From contig NZ_JAAOIX010000013.1 of the NCBI RefSeq assembly GCF_011440395.1, positions 87,492 to 151,491 on the forward strand: a stretch of 64,000 bases of DNA. Direction: 5' to 3'. This document shows positions 19,758 through 27,263 of this stretch, in pieces. The DNA is from Pseudomaricurvus alcaniphilus. Its GTDB lineage: Bacteria > Pseudomonadota > Gammaproteobacteria > Pseudomonadales > Cellvibrionaceae. A program made the translations under genes and the position numbers. Each line of letters opens with the position of its first letter. Positions within the stretch are counted from its first letter, which is position 1. The notes beneath the pieces were generated by a model. It saw nothing but the letters and a program-made list of their open reading frames with translations, was not told the origin of the DNA and did not search any database.

Positions 19758-19924
19758 AAGTGTGCATTCCAATATCGAAGAGCCCGAGCCAACATCGCTG
19801 CGTTTGCGTAGATGGCTCAAGCGGGTTTTCGCACGTCTAACGAACAGCTCTCCAGCAGCAGTCGCCAGCTCAGTGCCACCGGCGCACTGGCGGCAAAGTG
19901 ACACGAGCACACCGCAGCAGAGAC

Positions 19925-19952
19925 AAAAAAAGGGCATTGAATAAATGCCCTT
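19925..19952 (-). terminator. Rho-independent terminator after the porin gene
   Basis: Read leftward, the sequence is AAGGGCATT, a 5-base loop, AATGCCCTT and then a run of seven T. It lies 59 bases after the porin stop and 170 bases before the FMN-binding gene start. It should end most porin transcripts and leave the FMN-binding gene to a separate promoter or to read-through. Confidence 0.85.
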
Positions 19953-20010
19953 CCCTGATCACCCGCGCTCGTTCGTCAGTCCCCGGAGCGAGCTTTAGCC
20001 GGAATGTTGT

Positions 20011-21213
20011 TTAGTAGGACCAACCAACACCCAGGTTAAAGGCATCGCCTTCGTCAGCATCGCCCACGGTGTCAGTATAATCTGCCTTCAACACCACATT
20101 TTGCGTCAGCCAGTAATTAACACCAAAATCGTAGGACTCATAGTCGGTCGACATTTTATCGCCGCGGTCCCACTCGCTGTAGCGCAAGAATACGCCAAGG
20201 TTGTCGGTCAGCTTAACAGAGGGCTCCAGGTACCAACCGCTTAACTTGTCGGCACCGGCAACTTCAAATTGCGTACCATCGATATCCCACTCCGCCCACA
20301 GGGCACGAAATGCAAACGGCCCGGCATTATAGACAGTGTGCAACTCGGTCAACAAGGCAGACGCGTCGCCAGCAACCATGCCCTGGGTCAAGTCTTGCTG
20401 GTATTGAACCGTGGCAGCCAGCTCTAAACCGGCTACTCCGGTGTATTTCAAACGCGCGGTGTAAGCCAGATCTTCGGCAGCCGCCTCGGCATTTTTCTGC
20501 CGCCCGCTGCGGATACGAGTGCTGGTGGTTTTCAGCCCGCTGTGCACTGCGGCGTTATAGGACAAGCCTGGCGCGAGCTCACCCTTGAGCATTATCCCCG
20601 CCTCCCACCAGGTGGACGGAATCACTTCACTTTCAACCTTGTTGCGCTCAGTGCCGTAAAAGGTCTCGGGCTCGTGAGTCTCGTTGAGGATGCCGACGGG
20701 CACCAGGAACTGACCGATTTGGACACTGTGGTTATCGGTGTAATCCCACTCGATAAACGCCTGTTCCAATTCTATTTCACCGGGCTTGCCCTCGCCGGCA
20801 AGGCTGTGCTCCAGCTCAAATTCAGAGAAAAAGCGCACGGTATCAGTAAATTGATGCCCCACATACAGCACGTAGCGGTGCGCGTCGATCTGGTCATCGC
20901 CATCTTCAAAATGATTAAAATGATGCTCACCGTAACCACCGATAGAAGTCTTCTCCACCCAGGAGGCGACCCGGGAGGCAGCCCCTGCGGAGACCACAGT
21001 CTGCTCTACCGCATCGGCAGTGGCGGCCACTTTCACTTCGGTTTGCTCCAGCTTGGTCTCAGTCTGGTTTAACTGGGACTTCAGGCTTTTGATCTCGGCC
21101 TGCTGTGCCTGGATCATCTTCCACATCTCCGCCATGGACGGGGTGCTCTCGGCACTCTGTGCCGCCACGGACACCGCTCCAATGGCGGCAGCCAACAGGG
21201 ATCTCTTCAACAT
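20011..21213 (-). CDS. Outer-membrane porin with N-terminal coiled coil (OprO/OprP-like)
   Basis: A 400-residue beta-barrel protein. A signal peptide (LLAAAIGAVSVAAQSA) is followed by a coiled-coil segment (about residues 28-62, rich in Q, E and K: IQAQQAEIKSLKSQLNQTE) and then repeated amphipathic beta-strands ending in aromatic Y at the C-terminus (NLGVGWSY), the usual outer-membrane insertion signal. The barrel resembles phosphate-selective or similar porins with many Asp/Glu residues. AGGAGC lies 8 bases before the ATG. A Fur-like box sits upstream and a strong terminator follows. Substrate unknown; the neighbourhood suggests a metal-related role. Confidence 0.85.
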   Translation of the reverse strand: MLKRSLLAAAIGAVSVAAQSAESTPSMAEMWKMIQAQQAEIKSLKSQLNQTETKLEQTEVKVAATADAVEQTVVSAGAASRVASWVEKTSIGGYGEHHFNHFEDGDDQIDAHRYVLYVGHQFTDTVRFFSEFELEHSLAGEGKPGEIELEQAFIEWDYTDNHSVQIGQFLVPVGILNETHEPETFYGTERNKVESEVIPSTWWEAGIMLKGELAPGLSYNAAVHSGLKTTSTRIRSGRQKNAEAAAEDLAYTARLKYTGVAGLELAATVQYQQDLTQGMVAGDASALLTELHTVYNAGPFAFRALWAEWDIDGTQFEVAGADKLSGWYLEPSVKLTDNLGVFLRYSEWDRGDKMSTDYESYDFGVNYWLTQNVVLKADYTDTVGDADEGDAFNLGVGWSY

Positions 21214-21300
21214 TCTTTGCGCTCCTAAACCAATATTTTTAATACAGCACCTGTCGATTTGCAGGCACAGGAATAATGAGCGGCAAAATTTAATCTAACT

Positions 21301-21319
21301 AAGAATGATTTGCAATTAC
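21301..21319. promoter_or_regulatory. Possible Fur box upstream of the porin gene
   Basis: On the minus strand the 19-mer reads GTAATTGCAAATCATTCTT, which by eye agrees at about 12 of 19 positions with the Fur consensus, including the whole AATCATT half. It lies 88-106 bases before the porin start in an A/T-rich stretch (TTAGTTAGATTAAATTTT) that could hold the promoter. The match is moderate, so this is a proposal only. Confidence 0.4.
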
Positions 21320-21388
21320 TTTTGCAATAAGCTTTGTAACAACCTTCGCAATAGCTTTCGCAGCGACTACTTGCTCCCGGCCAATAAA

Positions 21389-21418
21389 CAAAAAACCCGC
21401 CTGAGGGCGGGTTTTTTG
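21389..21418. terminator. Bidirectional terminator after grxD
   Basis: Stem CCCGCC/GGCGGG with loop TGAG, flanked by A6 on one side and T6 on the other, so it can work in either direction. It lies 110 bases after the grxD stop, on whose strand it should end transcription before the porin promoter region. Confidence 0.9.
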
Positions 21419-21528
21419 ATGGCTAACTGCTGCTATGGCGGGCTCACCGGCATTACCACACAACCCTCATTACAGCAGGGCCCGGCAACACAGCAAGGTC
21501 GGGCAACCCAACAGTGGCGTAAAGAGCA

Positions 21529-21855
21529 TCAAGCTTCTTTGGACTTGGCGGCCGCTTCCAGTAGCGGTTGTAACTCGCCGTTCTCATGCATTTCGGTGAC
21601 GATATCGCAACCGCCGATCAGCTCGCCCTTGACCCACAACTGGGGAAAGGTCGGCCAGTTGGCGTATTTCGGCAAATTGGTACGGATTTCCGGATTGGAG
21701 AGAATGTCCACATAGGCGAAGCGCTGGCCACAGGCCATGATTGCCTGCGACGTACGCATTGAAAAACCGCACTGCGGGGCGTTGGGAGACCCTTTCATAT
21801 AGAGGATGATATCGTTTTCCTCAATTTGCTGCTTGATGGTATCCATAATATCCAT
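21529..21855 (-). CDS. grxD: Monothiol glutaredoxin (Grx4 type)
   Basis: A 108-residue CGFS glutaredoxin that carries [2Fe-2S] clusters bound with glutathione and hands them to other proteins. The motif QCGFS has the active Cys at residue 29, preceded by ILYMKGSPNAP; WPTFPQLWVKGELIGGCDI is the cis-Pro and glutathione-binding part. The ATG at 21855 gives the usual length; the frame stays open 30 codons upstream without family resemblance. It is divergent from argD, as in Pseudomonas where grxD lies near argF. Confidence 0.96.
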   Translation of the reverse strand: MDIMDTIKQQIEENDIILYMKGSPNAPQCGFSMRTSQAIMACGQRFAYVDILSNPEIRTNLPKYANWPTFPQLWVKGELIGGCDIVTEMHENGELQPLLEAAAKSKEA

Positions 21856-22059
21856 GGTAACTGCGACCTCGTTTAAACTCTGGTAAATATAGCAAGAACT
21901 GGCAAATACCTGCGTTCTCAGACCTGCTCGACGAGAGGCGTCCAAAAACCCAGCATTATACTCAACTAAAGCGCGATTCTACCCCACTCGAGCGCGAACT
22001 TCTAACGAAACTATTGCCCCCACAATGCACTCGGGCTCAGCCCCGGCCCCATCCGGGCA

Positions 22060-22088
22060 TTGCCTTGAACCCGGTTTGCTTATAGTAT
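22060..22088 (+). promoter_or_regulatory. argD: Possible sigma-70 promoter for argD
   Basis: TTGCCT and TAGTAT are separated by 17 bases, ending about 95 bases before the argD start. Each hexamer matches 4 of 6 consensus bases. The 328-base space between grxD and argD holds no gene; nothing else was recognised in it, and no clear ArgR box could be picked out by eye. Confidence 0.35.
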
Positions 22089-22183
22089 CCCGCCCTTACC
22101 TCGGGCAGCTTGCTAGCTGCCTGTTTTGTTTCCAGCCCCAGAGTTATCGACCAGGCAGAAGAAAAAAGCTCAAGGAGTCCGCC

Positions 22184-23362
22184 ATGGCCACCACCGCACT
22201 CATGAACACCTACGGCGCCCGCAAACTGACACTGGTCCGCGGCGAAGGCGTCTACGTCTGGGACGATCAGAACCGGCGCTACCTGGATGCCCTGGCAGGT
22301 ATTGCCGTGTGCGGCCTCGGCCACTGTCACAGCGCGGTGACCGCCGCCCTGCAGGAGCAGGCCAACACTCTGGTGCACGTTTCCAACCTCTACAACACCT
22401 TGCCCCAACAGCGACTCGCTGACCTGTTGTGCGAACTGGCGGGCATGGACAACGTATTTTTTTCCAATTCCGGTGCCGAAGCCAACGAAGCGGCAATCAA
22501 GATTGCGCGCAAGTACGGCAATGATCGCGGGGTCAAGACGCCTACGATCGTCACCATGGACGGCAGTTTTCACGGTCGAACCATGGCCACCCTGACGGCC
22601 ACCGGCAACAAGAAAGTCAAGGCTGGCTTCGCCCCACTAGTGGAGGGTTTCCTGCAAGTCCCCTACAACAACATCGAGGCTGTCAAGGCGCTGGCCGGCA
22701 ACCCTGACATCGTCGCTGTACTGGTGGAGCCGGTGCAGGGCGAGGGGGGAATCCGGGTGCCAGACGATGACTACCTGGTGCAACTGCGGCAAGTCTGCGA
22801 TGCCAACCAATGGCTGCTGATGCTGGACGAGATCCAGTCCGGCAATGGCCGCACCGGCGAATTGTTTGCTTTCCAGCACCACGGTGTCGTGCCGGACGTC
22901 GTCACCTCTGCCAAAGGTTTGGGCAACGGCTTACCCATCGGCGCCTGCCTGGCCCGCGGCGAGGCCGCAACCATTTTACAACCGGGCAATCACGGCTCGA
23001 CTTACGGCGGCAACCCGCTGGTTTGCCATGTGGCCAGCAGCGTGTTGACCACCCTCACCCGGGACAACCTGATCGCCAACGCCCACAGCATGGGCGAGTA
23101 TATGCTCGGCAGTTTCAACAGCAAGCTGGCCGGCCACAAGCTGGTGGCCGAAGTGCGGGGCAAGGGCCTGATGCTGGGCATCGAGTTGAAGCAGGATTGT
23201 GGCCAGATTGTCGACCTGGCCATCGCTCGCGGCCTGTTGCTCAATGTCACTGCGGGCAACACCATACGCCTGCTGCCGCCCCTGATTATCAATTTGGCAG
23301 AGGCCAACCAGATCATTAACACGGTCTGCGAAATTATCGACGAATTTGCGTCACAGCTATAA
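22184..23362 (+). CDS. argD: Acetylornithine aminotransferase ArgD
   Basis: PLP-dependent class III aminotransferase of 392 residues in arginine synthesis (N-acetylglutamate semialdehyde to N-acetylornithine). The PLP Lys is Lys244 in TSAKGLGNGLPIGA; NSGAEANEAAIKIAR, DGSFHGRTMATL and LLMLDEIQSGNGRTG are the other class motifs. AAGGAG 7 bases before the ATG at 22184 fixes the start; the open frame upstream of it is not coding. The 3' end runs into an 18-bp tandem repeat that continues into the spacer before argF. Confidence 0.96.
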   Translation: MATTALMNTYGARKLTLVRGEGVYVWDDQNRRYLDALAGIAVCGLGHCHSAVTAALQEQANTLVHVSNLYNTLPQQRLADLLCELAGMDNVFFSNSGAEANEAAIKIARKYGNDRGVKTPTIVTMDGSFHGRTMATLTATGNKKVKAGFAPLVEGFLQVPYNNIEAVKALAGNPDIVAVLVEPVQGEGGIRVPDDDYLVQLRQVCDANQWLLMLDEIQSGNGRTGELFAFQHHGVVPDVVTSAKGLGNGLPIGACLARGEAATILQPGNHGSTYGGNPLVCHVASSVLTTLTRDNLIANAHSMGEYMLGSFNSKLAGHKLVAEVRGKGLMLGIELKQDCGQIVDLAIARGLLLNVTAGNTIRLLPPLIINLAEANQIINTVCEIIDEFASQL

Positions 23363-23420
23363 CCTGAGTCACGGCTATAACCTGAGTCACGGCTAAAACC
23401 TGAGTCACAGTAATAACAGG
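23350..23420 (+). repeat. 18-bp tandem repeat at the argD-argF junction
   Basis: Three full units of GTCACRGCTAWAACCTGA (positions 23350-23367, 23368-23385, 23386-23403) and a fourth, diverged one (GTCACAGTAATAACAGG). The first unit contains the argD stop codon (GTC-less frame ...CAG CTA TAA), so duplication of the end of argD probably produced the array. The spacer to the argF ribosome site follows directly. Confidence 0.9.
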
Positions 23421-23439
23421 AATACAGAGGTAACGGACT

Positions 23440-24351
23440 ATGGCAGTCAGACACTTTTTGACACTGCGCGACCTGACACCCGAAGAGCTGCGCGGCGTTA
23501 TCCAGCGCGCGATCCAGCTCAAAACCGAGTTGCGCCAGGGTACTGCGGGGGAGCCGTTTAAAAACAAGGTGCTGGGTATGATTTTTGAAAAATCATCCAC
23601 CAGAACCCGGGTATCCTTTGAAGCCGGCATGGCCCAAATGGGCGGCTCAGCACTGTTTTTATCGTCCCGCGACACTCAGCTGGGACGCGGCGAGCCCATT
23701 GAAGACTCGGCCAGGGTGCTGTCGCGCATGCTCGACATCGTTATGATCCGCACTTTCGAGCATGAAAAAATCGAGCGTTTTGCGCGCCACTCCAGGGTGC
23801 CGGTCATCAATGCCCTCACCGATGACTATCACCCCTGCCAGCTGCTGGCCGACATCCAGACCTACGTGGAGCAGCGCGGTGACCCCAAAGGCAAGACCGT
23901 GACCTGGATCGGCGATGGCAACAACATGTGTCACTCCTATATCAACGCCGCCGCCATGTGCGATTTCAGGCTCAATATCGCCTGCCCGGAAGGTTTTGAT
24001 CCCAACCCGCAGCTACTGGCCGACAATGCCGCCCGGGTCACCCTGTTTCGCGATCCCCGGGCCGCGGTCAAGGGTGCCGATTGGGTGGTGACCGATGTCT
24101 GGGCCTCCATGGGGCAGGAAGACCAGCAGCGCGAGCGCGAGCAAAAGTTCAGCGGTTTTTGCGTCGACCACAGCATGATGGCCCTGGCCAACAAGGATGC
24201 GGTGTTTATGCACTGCCTGCCCGCCCACCGGGGCGAAGAGGTCAGCGCCGAACTGCTGGAAGATGAAACCATTTCAGTGGTCTGGGACGAAGCGGAAAAT
24301 CGGCTCCATGCGCAGAAAGCCCTGATGGAATTTTTACTGCTGAATCGTTGA
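23440..24351 (+). CDS. argF: Ornithine carbamoyltransferase ArgF
   Basis: Makes citrulline from ornithine and carbamoyl phosphate. The carbamoyl-phosphate motif STRTR is at residues 53-57, HPCQ binds carbamoyl phosphate in [11 protein letters not shown], and HCLPAHRG with its Cys binds ornithine. At 303 residues it is the anabolic, Pseudomonas-type length. AGAGG lies 10 bases before the ATG. It is co-directional with argD after 77 bases and its stop overlaps the next start by one base (TGATG). Confidence 0.97.
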   Translation: MAVRHFLTLRDLTPEELRGVIQRAIQLKTELRQGTAGEPFKNKVLGMIFEKSSTRTRVSFEAGMAQMGGSALFLSSRDTQLGRGEPIEDSARVLSRMLDIVMIRTFEHEKIERFARHSRVPVINALTDDYHPCQLLADIQTYVEQRGDPKGKTVTWIGDGNNMCHSYINAAAMCDFRLNIACPEGFDPNPQLLADNAARVTLFRDPRAAVKGADWVVTDVWASMGQEDQQREREQKFSGFCVDHSMMALANKDAVFMHCLPAHRGEEVSAELLEDETISVVWDEAENRLHAQKALMEFLLLNR

Positions 24352-25418
24352 TGCCTGAAGTACACACCCCGGCACTACTGAGCCTCGACCATATCAGCTG
24401 CAGCTACGACGGCCACGCGGTGGTCGACAACCTGTCGCTGAACATCTACGGCGGCGATACCTGCTGCCTGCTGGGCCCCAGCGGCTGTGGCAAAACCACA
24501 GTGCTGCGCGCCATTGCCGGCTTTCACCAGCTCAGTAGCGGCAGCATACAGCTGCGCCAGCAGACCATCTCCTCCAGCAGCAGCACCCTGCCGCCGGAAA
24601 AGCGCCACATCGGCATGGTGTTCCAGGATTACGCCCTGTTTCCGCACCTGACCGTGTGCGACAACATCACCTATGGCCTGCACGGCCGCGACCGCGCCGC
24701 CAAAGAGCGGGTGTGCGAGGAAATGCTGGCACTGGTCAAGTTGCACGACCTCGGCCAGCGCTACCCCCACGAACTCTCCGGCGGCCAGCAACAGCGCGTG
24801 GCACTGGCGCGGGCGCTGGCCCCCGAACCCAGCATCCTGCTGCTGGACGAACCATTTTCCAGCCTCGATGTGGAGCTGCGTCGTTCACTGGCCGTGGAGG
24901 TGCGGGAAATCCTGAAGTCGCGCCAAATCACCGCGATCCTGGTCACACACGACCAGGAAGAAGCCTTCGCCTTCGCCGACAAGATTGCCGTCCTGCACCA
25001 GGGCAAAATTCAGCAATGGGCGACACCGTTCGACTTGTATCACGAACCGGCCACACGCTTTGTGGCGAACTTTATTGGCCAGGGCTCGTTTCTGCCGGGT
25101 CACGTGCTGGACAGCAGCAGCGTCGCCACCGAGATCGGCGTCATCCGCGGCAACCGCTGCTATGACTGGCTGCCGGACAGCCCGGTAGAGGTGCTGGTAC
25201 GGCCGGATGATATTGTGCTCAGTGAAAACAGTCCGATCCACGCCGAGGTCACCAACAAGGTATTTGTCGGCACCTCCAGCAACTACACCCTCAAGTTGCC
25301 CACGGGCAGCCAGGTGGTCTCGGCATTCCCCAGTCACGACGACTTCGAGGTGGGCGACCAGGTCGCCATTGAAGTGCGAGCCGAGCACCTGATCGCCTTT
25401 CGCACCGGCGACAAGTAA
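24351..25418 (+). CDS. FbpC-like ABC transporter ATP-binding protein, no permease nearby
   Basis: A 355-residue ATPase: Walker A GPSGCGKTT, Q-loop VFQDYALFPHLTV, signature LSGGQQQR, Walker B ILLLDEPF, D-loop SSLD and H-loop THDQEEA, followed by a C-terminal TOBE-type regulatory domain (about residues 245-355). This layout is that of ferric-iron, spermidine or sugar uptake ATPases; FbpC-like is the closest by eye. The ATG overlaps the argF stop by one base, so it is translationally coupled to argF, and I recall the same neighbour in Pseudomonas. No permease or binding-protein gene is in the window, so its partner is unknown. Confidence 0.9.
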   Translation: MPEVHTPALLSLDHISCSYDGHAVVDNLSLNIYGGDTCCLLGPSGCGKTTVLRAIAGFHQLSSGSIQLRQQTISSSSSTLPPEKRHIGMVFQDYALFPHLTVCDNITYGLHGRDRAAKERVCEEMLALVKLHDLGQRYPHELSGGQQQRVALARALAPEPSILLLDEPFSSLDVELRRSLAVEVREILKSRQITAILVTHDQEEAFAFADKIAVLHQGKIQQWATPFDLYHEPATRFVANFIGQGSFLPGHVLDSSSVATEIGVIRGNRCYDWLPDSPVEVLVRPDDIVLSENSPIHAEVTNKVFVGTSSNYTLKLPTGSQVVSAFPSHDDFEVGDQVAIEVRAEHLIAFRTGDK

Positions 25419-25427
25419 CTGCGTTGA

Positions 25428-27167
25428 TCAGTCTGCCAGTGTCACCGGCACCGCCCTGGCGTCCGGTTTACGCGGGTCGGCGGCGCCGCGGAACAGGCCG
25501 TCGCCGATGGCAATGGACTGCGCCCCACCCATGGTCGGCACCAGCTTCACCTGATGGCCCTTGGCCTCCAGCAACGCGCGTGTATCCGGGCTGAAGCCCT
25601 CCTCCATAAACAGCTCATCCGGCTGCCACTGGTGATGGAAGCGCGGTGCACTGACCGCCGCGGCAATGTTCAACTCATGGTCAATCACATTTACCAGGGT
25701 CTGCAACACGGTAGTAATGATACGACTGCCGCCGGGACTGCCAGTGACGATTACCGGCGCGCCATCCTTGAATACGATGGTCGGGGTCATGGAACTCAGC
25801 GGGCGCTTGCCCGCCACAATTTTATTGGCTTCGGCCCCAAGCAGCCCGTAGGCGTTAGCCGCGCCAGCCTTGGCGGAAAAATCGTCCATCTCGTTATTCA
25901 GCAGGATACCGGTGCCGGGCACCGTAATACCGGAGCCAAAGGAGAAGTTGAGTGTGTAGGTATTGGAGACCACATTGCCGCTGGCGTCGGCGACAGAATA
26001 ATGGGTGGTATCGAGACTTTCGTCCTTGAACAGCTGGCCGGGCAGAATGGCGCTGGAGGGACGGACCTGGTCCGCACCGATCTGGCGCGCGATATCGGCG
26101 GCGTAACCCTTATCAATAAGCCTGGCCACCGGTACATCGACAAAGTCCGGGTCGCCCAGGTATTTGCTGCGATCGGCGTAGGCCCATTTCATCGCCTCGG
26201 TCATGGTATGGATGGCCGCGCTGCTGCCCGCCCCCGCTTCGCGCAGGGTAAAGTGCTCGAGCACATTGAGCATTTGCAGCAGGTGGACACCGCCGGAGCT
26301 GGGCGGCGGCATGGACACCACCCGATAGCCGTTGTAGTCGCCGCTGACCGGCTCCCGCTCCACGACCCGGTAACTGGCCAAATCCTCGAGGCTGATGAGA
26401 CCGTCGTGGGCCTCCATTTCCCGCACTATGCGCTGGGCGATTTTACCCCGGTAAAAGGCGTCTTCGCCTTTGCGCATGATTTGGCGCAAGCTCCAGGCCA
26501 ACTCCGGCTGCCGCAACAACTGACCGGCGCGCAGGGGCTGCCCCTCATTGGGGTAAAATATGCGCAGCGATTCCGGGTTGCTGCGCAAATGACGGGAGCG
26601 CTCCAGCACAGCGGCAAGGTCGAAACTGACCGCAAATCCCTCCCGCGCCAGGTCATAGGCCGGCTTCAAAACCAGCCGCAGTGGCAGGCTGCCGTATTTG
26701 CGCTGGGCGTGCACGAGGCCGGCGACGGTGCCGGGCACACCGGCGGATGCGCGGCTAAACAGAGCCTTGTGCCGATCCACCTCGCCATTGGCGTCCAGGA
26801 ACATGTCGGCTGTCGCTCCCAGTGGCGCCACTTCCCGGTAGTCCAGCGCGATGGTCTGCTGCCGGTCGGCCAGGTAAATCAGCATAAATCCACCGCCGCC
26901 CAGATTGCCCGCTCGCGGCAGCACCACTGCCAGGGCAAAGCCCACCGCCACGGCGGCGTCCACGGCGTTGCCACCGGCGCTCAGGACCCGCGCGCCCACC
27001 TCACTGGCGAGCCAGTGCTGGCTAACAACCATGCCATGTCGCCCCAGCACCGGGTGCTGAATACTGTTGTGCCGAAAAATCGGCTCGTTCTCTTGCGCCC
27101 GGACAGCGCAATTCCAGCCGCTGAACAGGAAAAGAAACAGCACGAAGTGCCGCGTGACTCTGGCCAT
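25428..27167 (-). CDS. ggt: Gamma-glutamyltransferase (glutathione hydrolase)
   Basis: Periplasmic N-terminal-nucleophile enzyme that releases or transfers the gamma-glutamyl group of glutathione. A signal peptide (LFLFLFSGWNCAVRAQ) precedes the large subunit (SAGGNAVDAAVAVGFAL, LPRAGNLGGGGFML). Autocleavage is expected before the catalytic Thr388 in LDTTHYSVAD. The small subunit contains NNEMDDFS, PLSSMTPTIV and GSPGGSRIIT. At 579 residues it has the usual precursor length. Convergent with the ABC ATPase gene, with nine bases between. Confidence 0.95.
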   Translation of the reverse strand: MARVTRHFVLFLFLFSGWNCAVRAQENEPIFRHNSIQHPVLGRHGMVVSQHWLASEVGARVLSAGGNAVDAAVAVGFALAVVLPRAGNLGGGGFMLIYLADRQQTIALDYREVAPLGATADMFLDANGEVDRHKALFSRASAGVPGTVAGLVHAQRKYGSLPLRLVLKPAYDLAREGFAVSFDLAAVLERSRHLRSNPESLRIFYPNEGQPLRAGQLLRQPELAWSLRQIMRKGEDAFYRGKIAQRIVREMEAHDGLISLEDLASYRVVEREPVSGDYNGYRVVSMPPPSSGGVHLLQMLNVLEHFTLREAGAGSSAAIHTMTEAMKWAYADRSKYLGDPDFVDVPVARLIDKGYAADIARQIGADQVRPSSAILPGQLFKDESLDTTHYSVADASGNVVSNTYTLNFSFGSGITVPGTGILLNNEMDDFSAKAGAANAYGLLGAEANKIVAGKRPLSSMTPTIVFKDGAPVIVTGSPGGSRIITTVLQTLVNVIDHELNIAAAVSAPRFHHQWQPDELFMEEGFSPDTRALLEAKGHQVKLVPTMGGAQSIAIGDGLFRGAADPRKPDARAVPVTLAD

Positions 27168-27263
27168 AAACCTGGGATCCCCTGAATTTCCGCTGCTGCC
27201 TGCTGCAGCAGCGGTGCTATGATAACCCGGGAGAAAAAACAGGACACGGACAGACTGACAATA

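Noticed and set aside
25554..27185. Long open frame antisense to ggt (543 codons)
   Set aside because: Lies opposite a gene with all catalytic motifs; His/Gly/Gln-rich composition is the usual mirror of GC-rich coding DNA.
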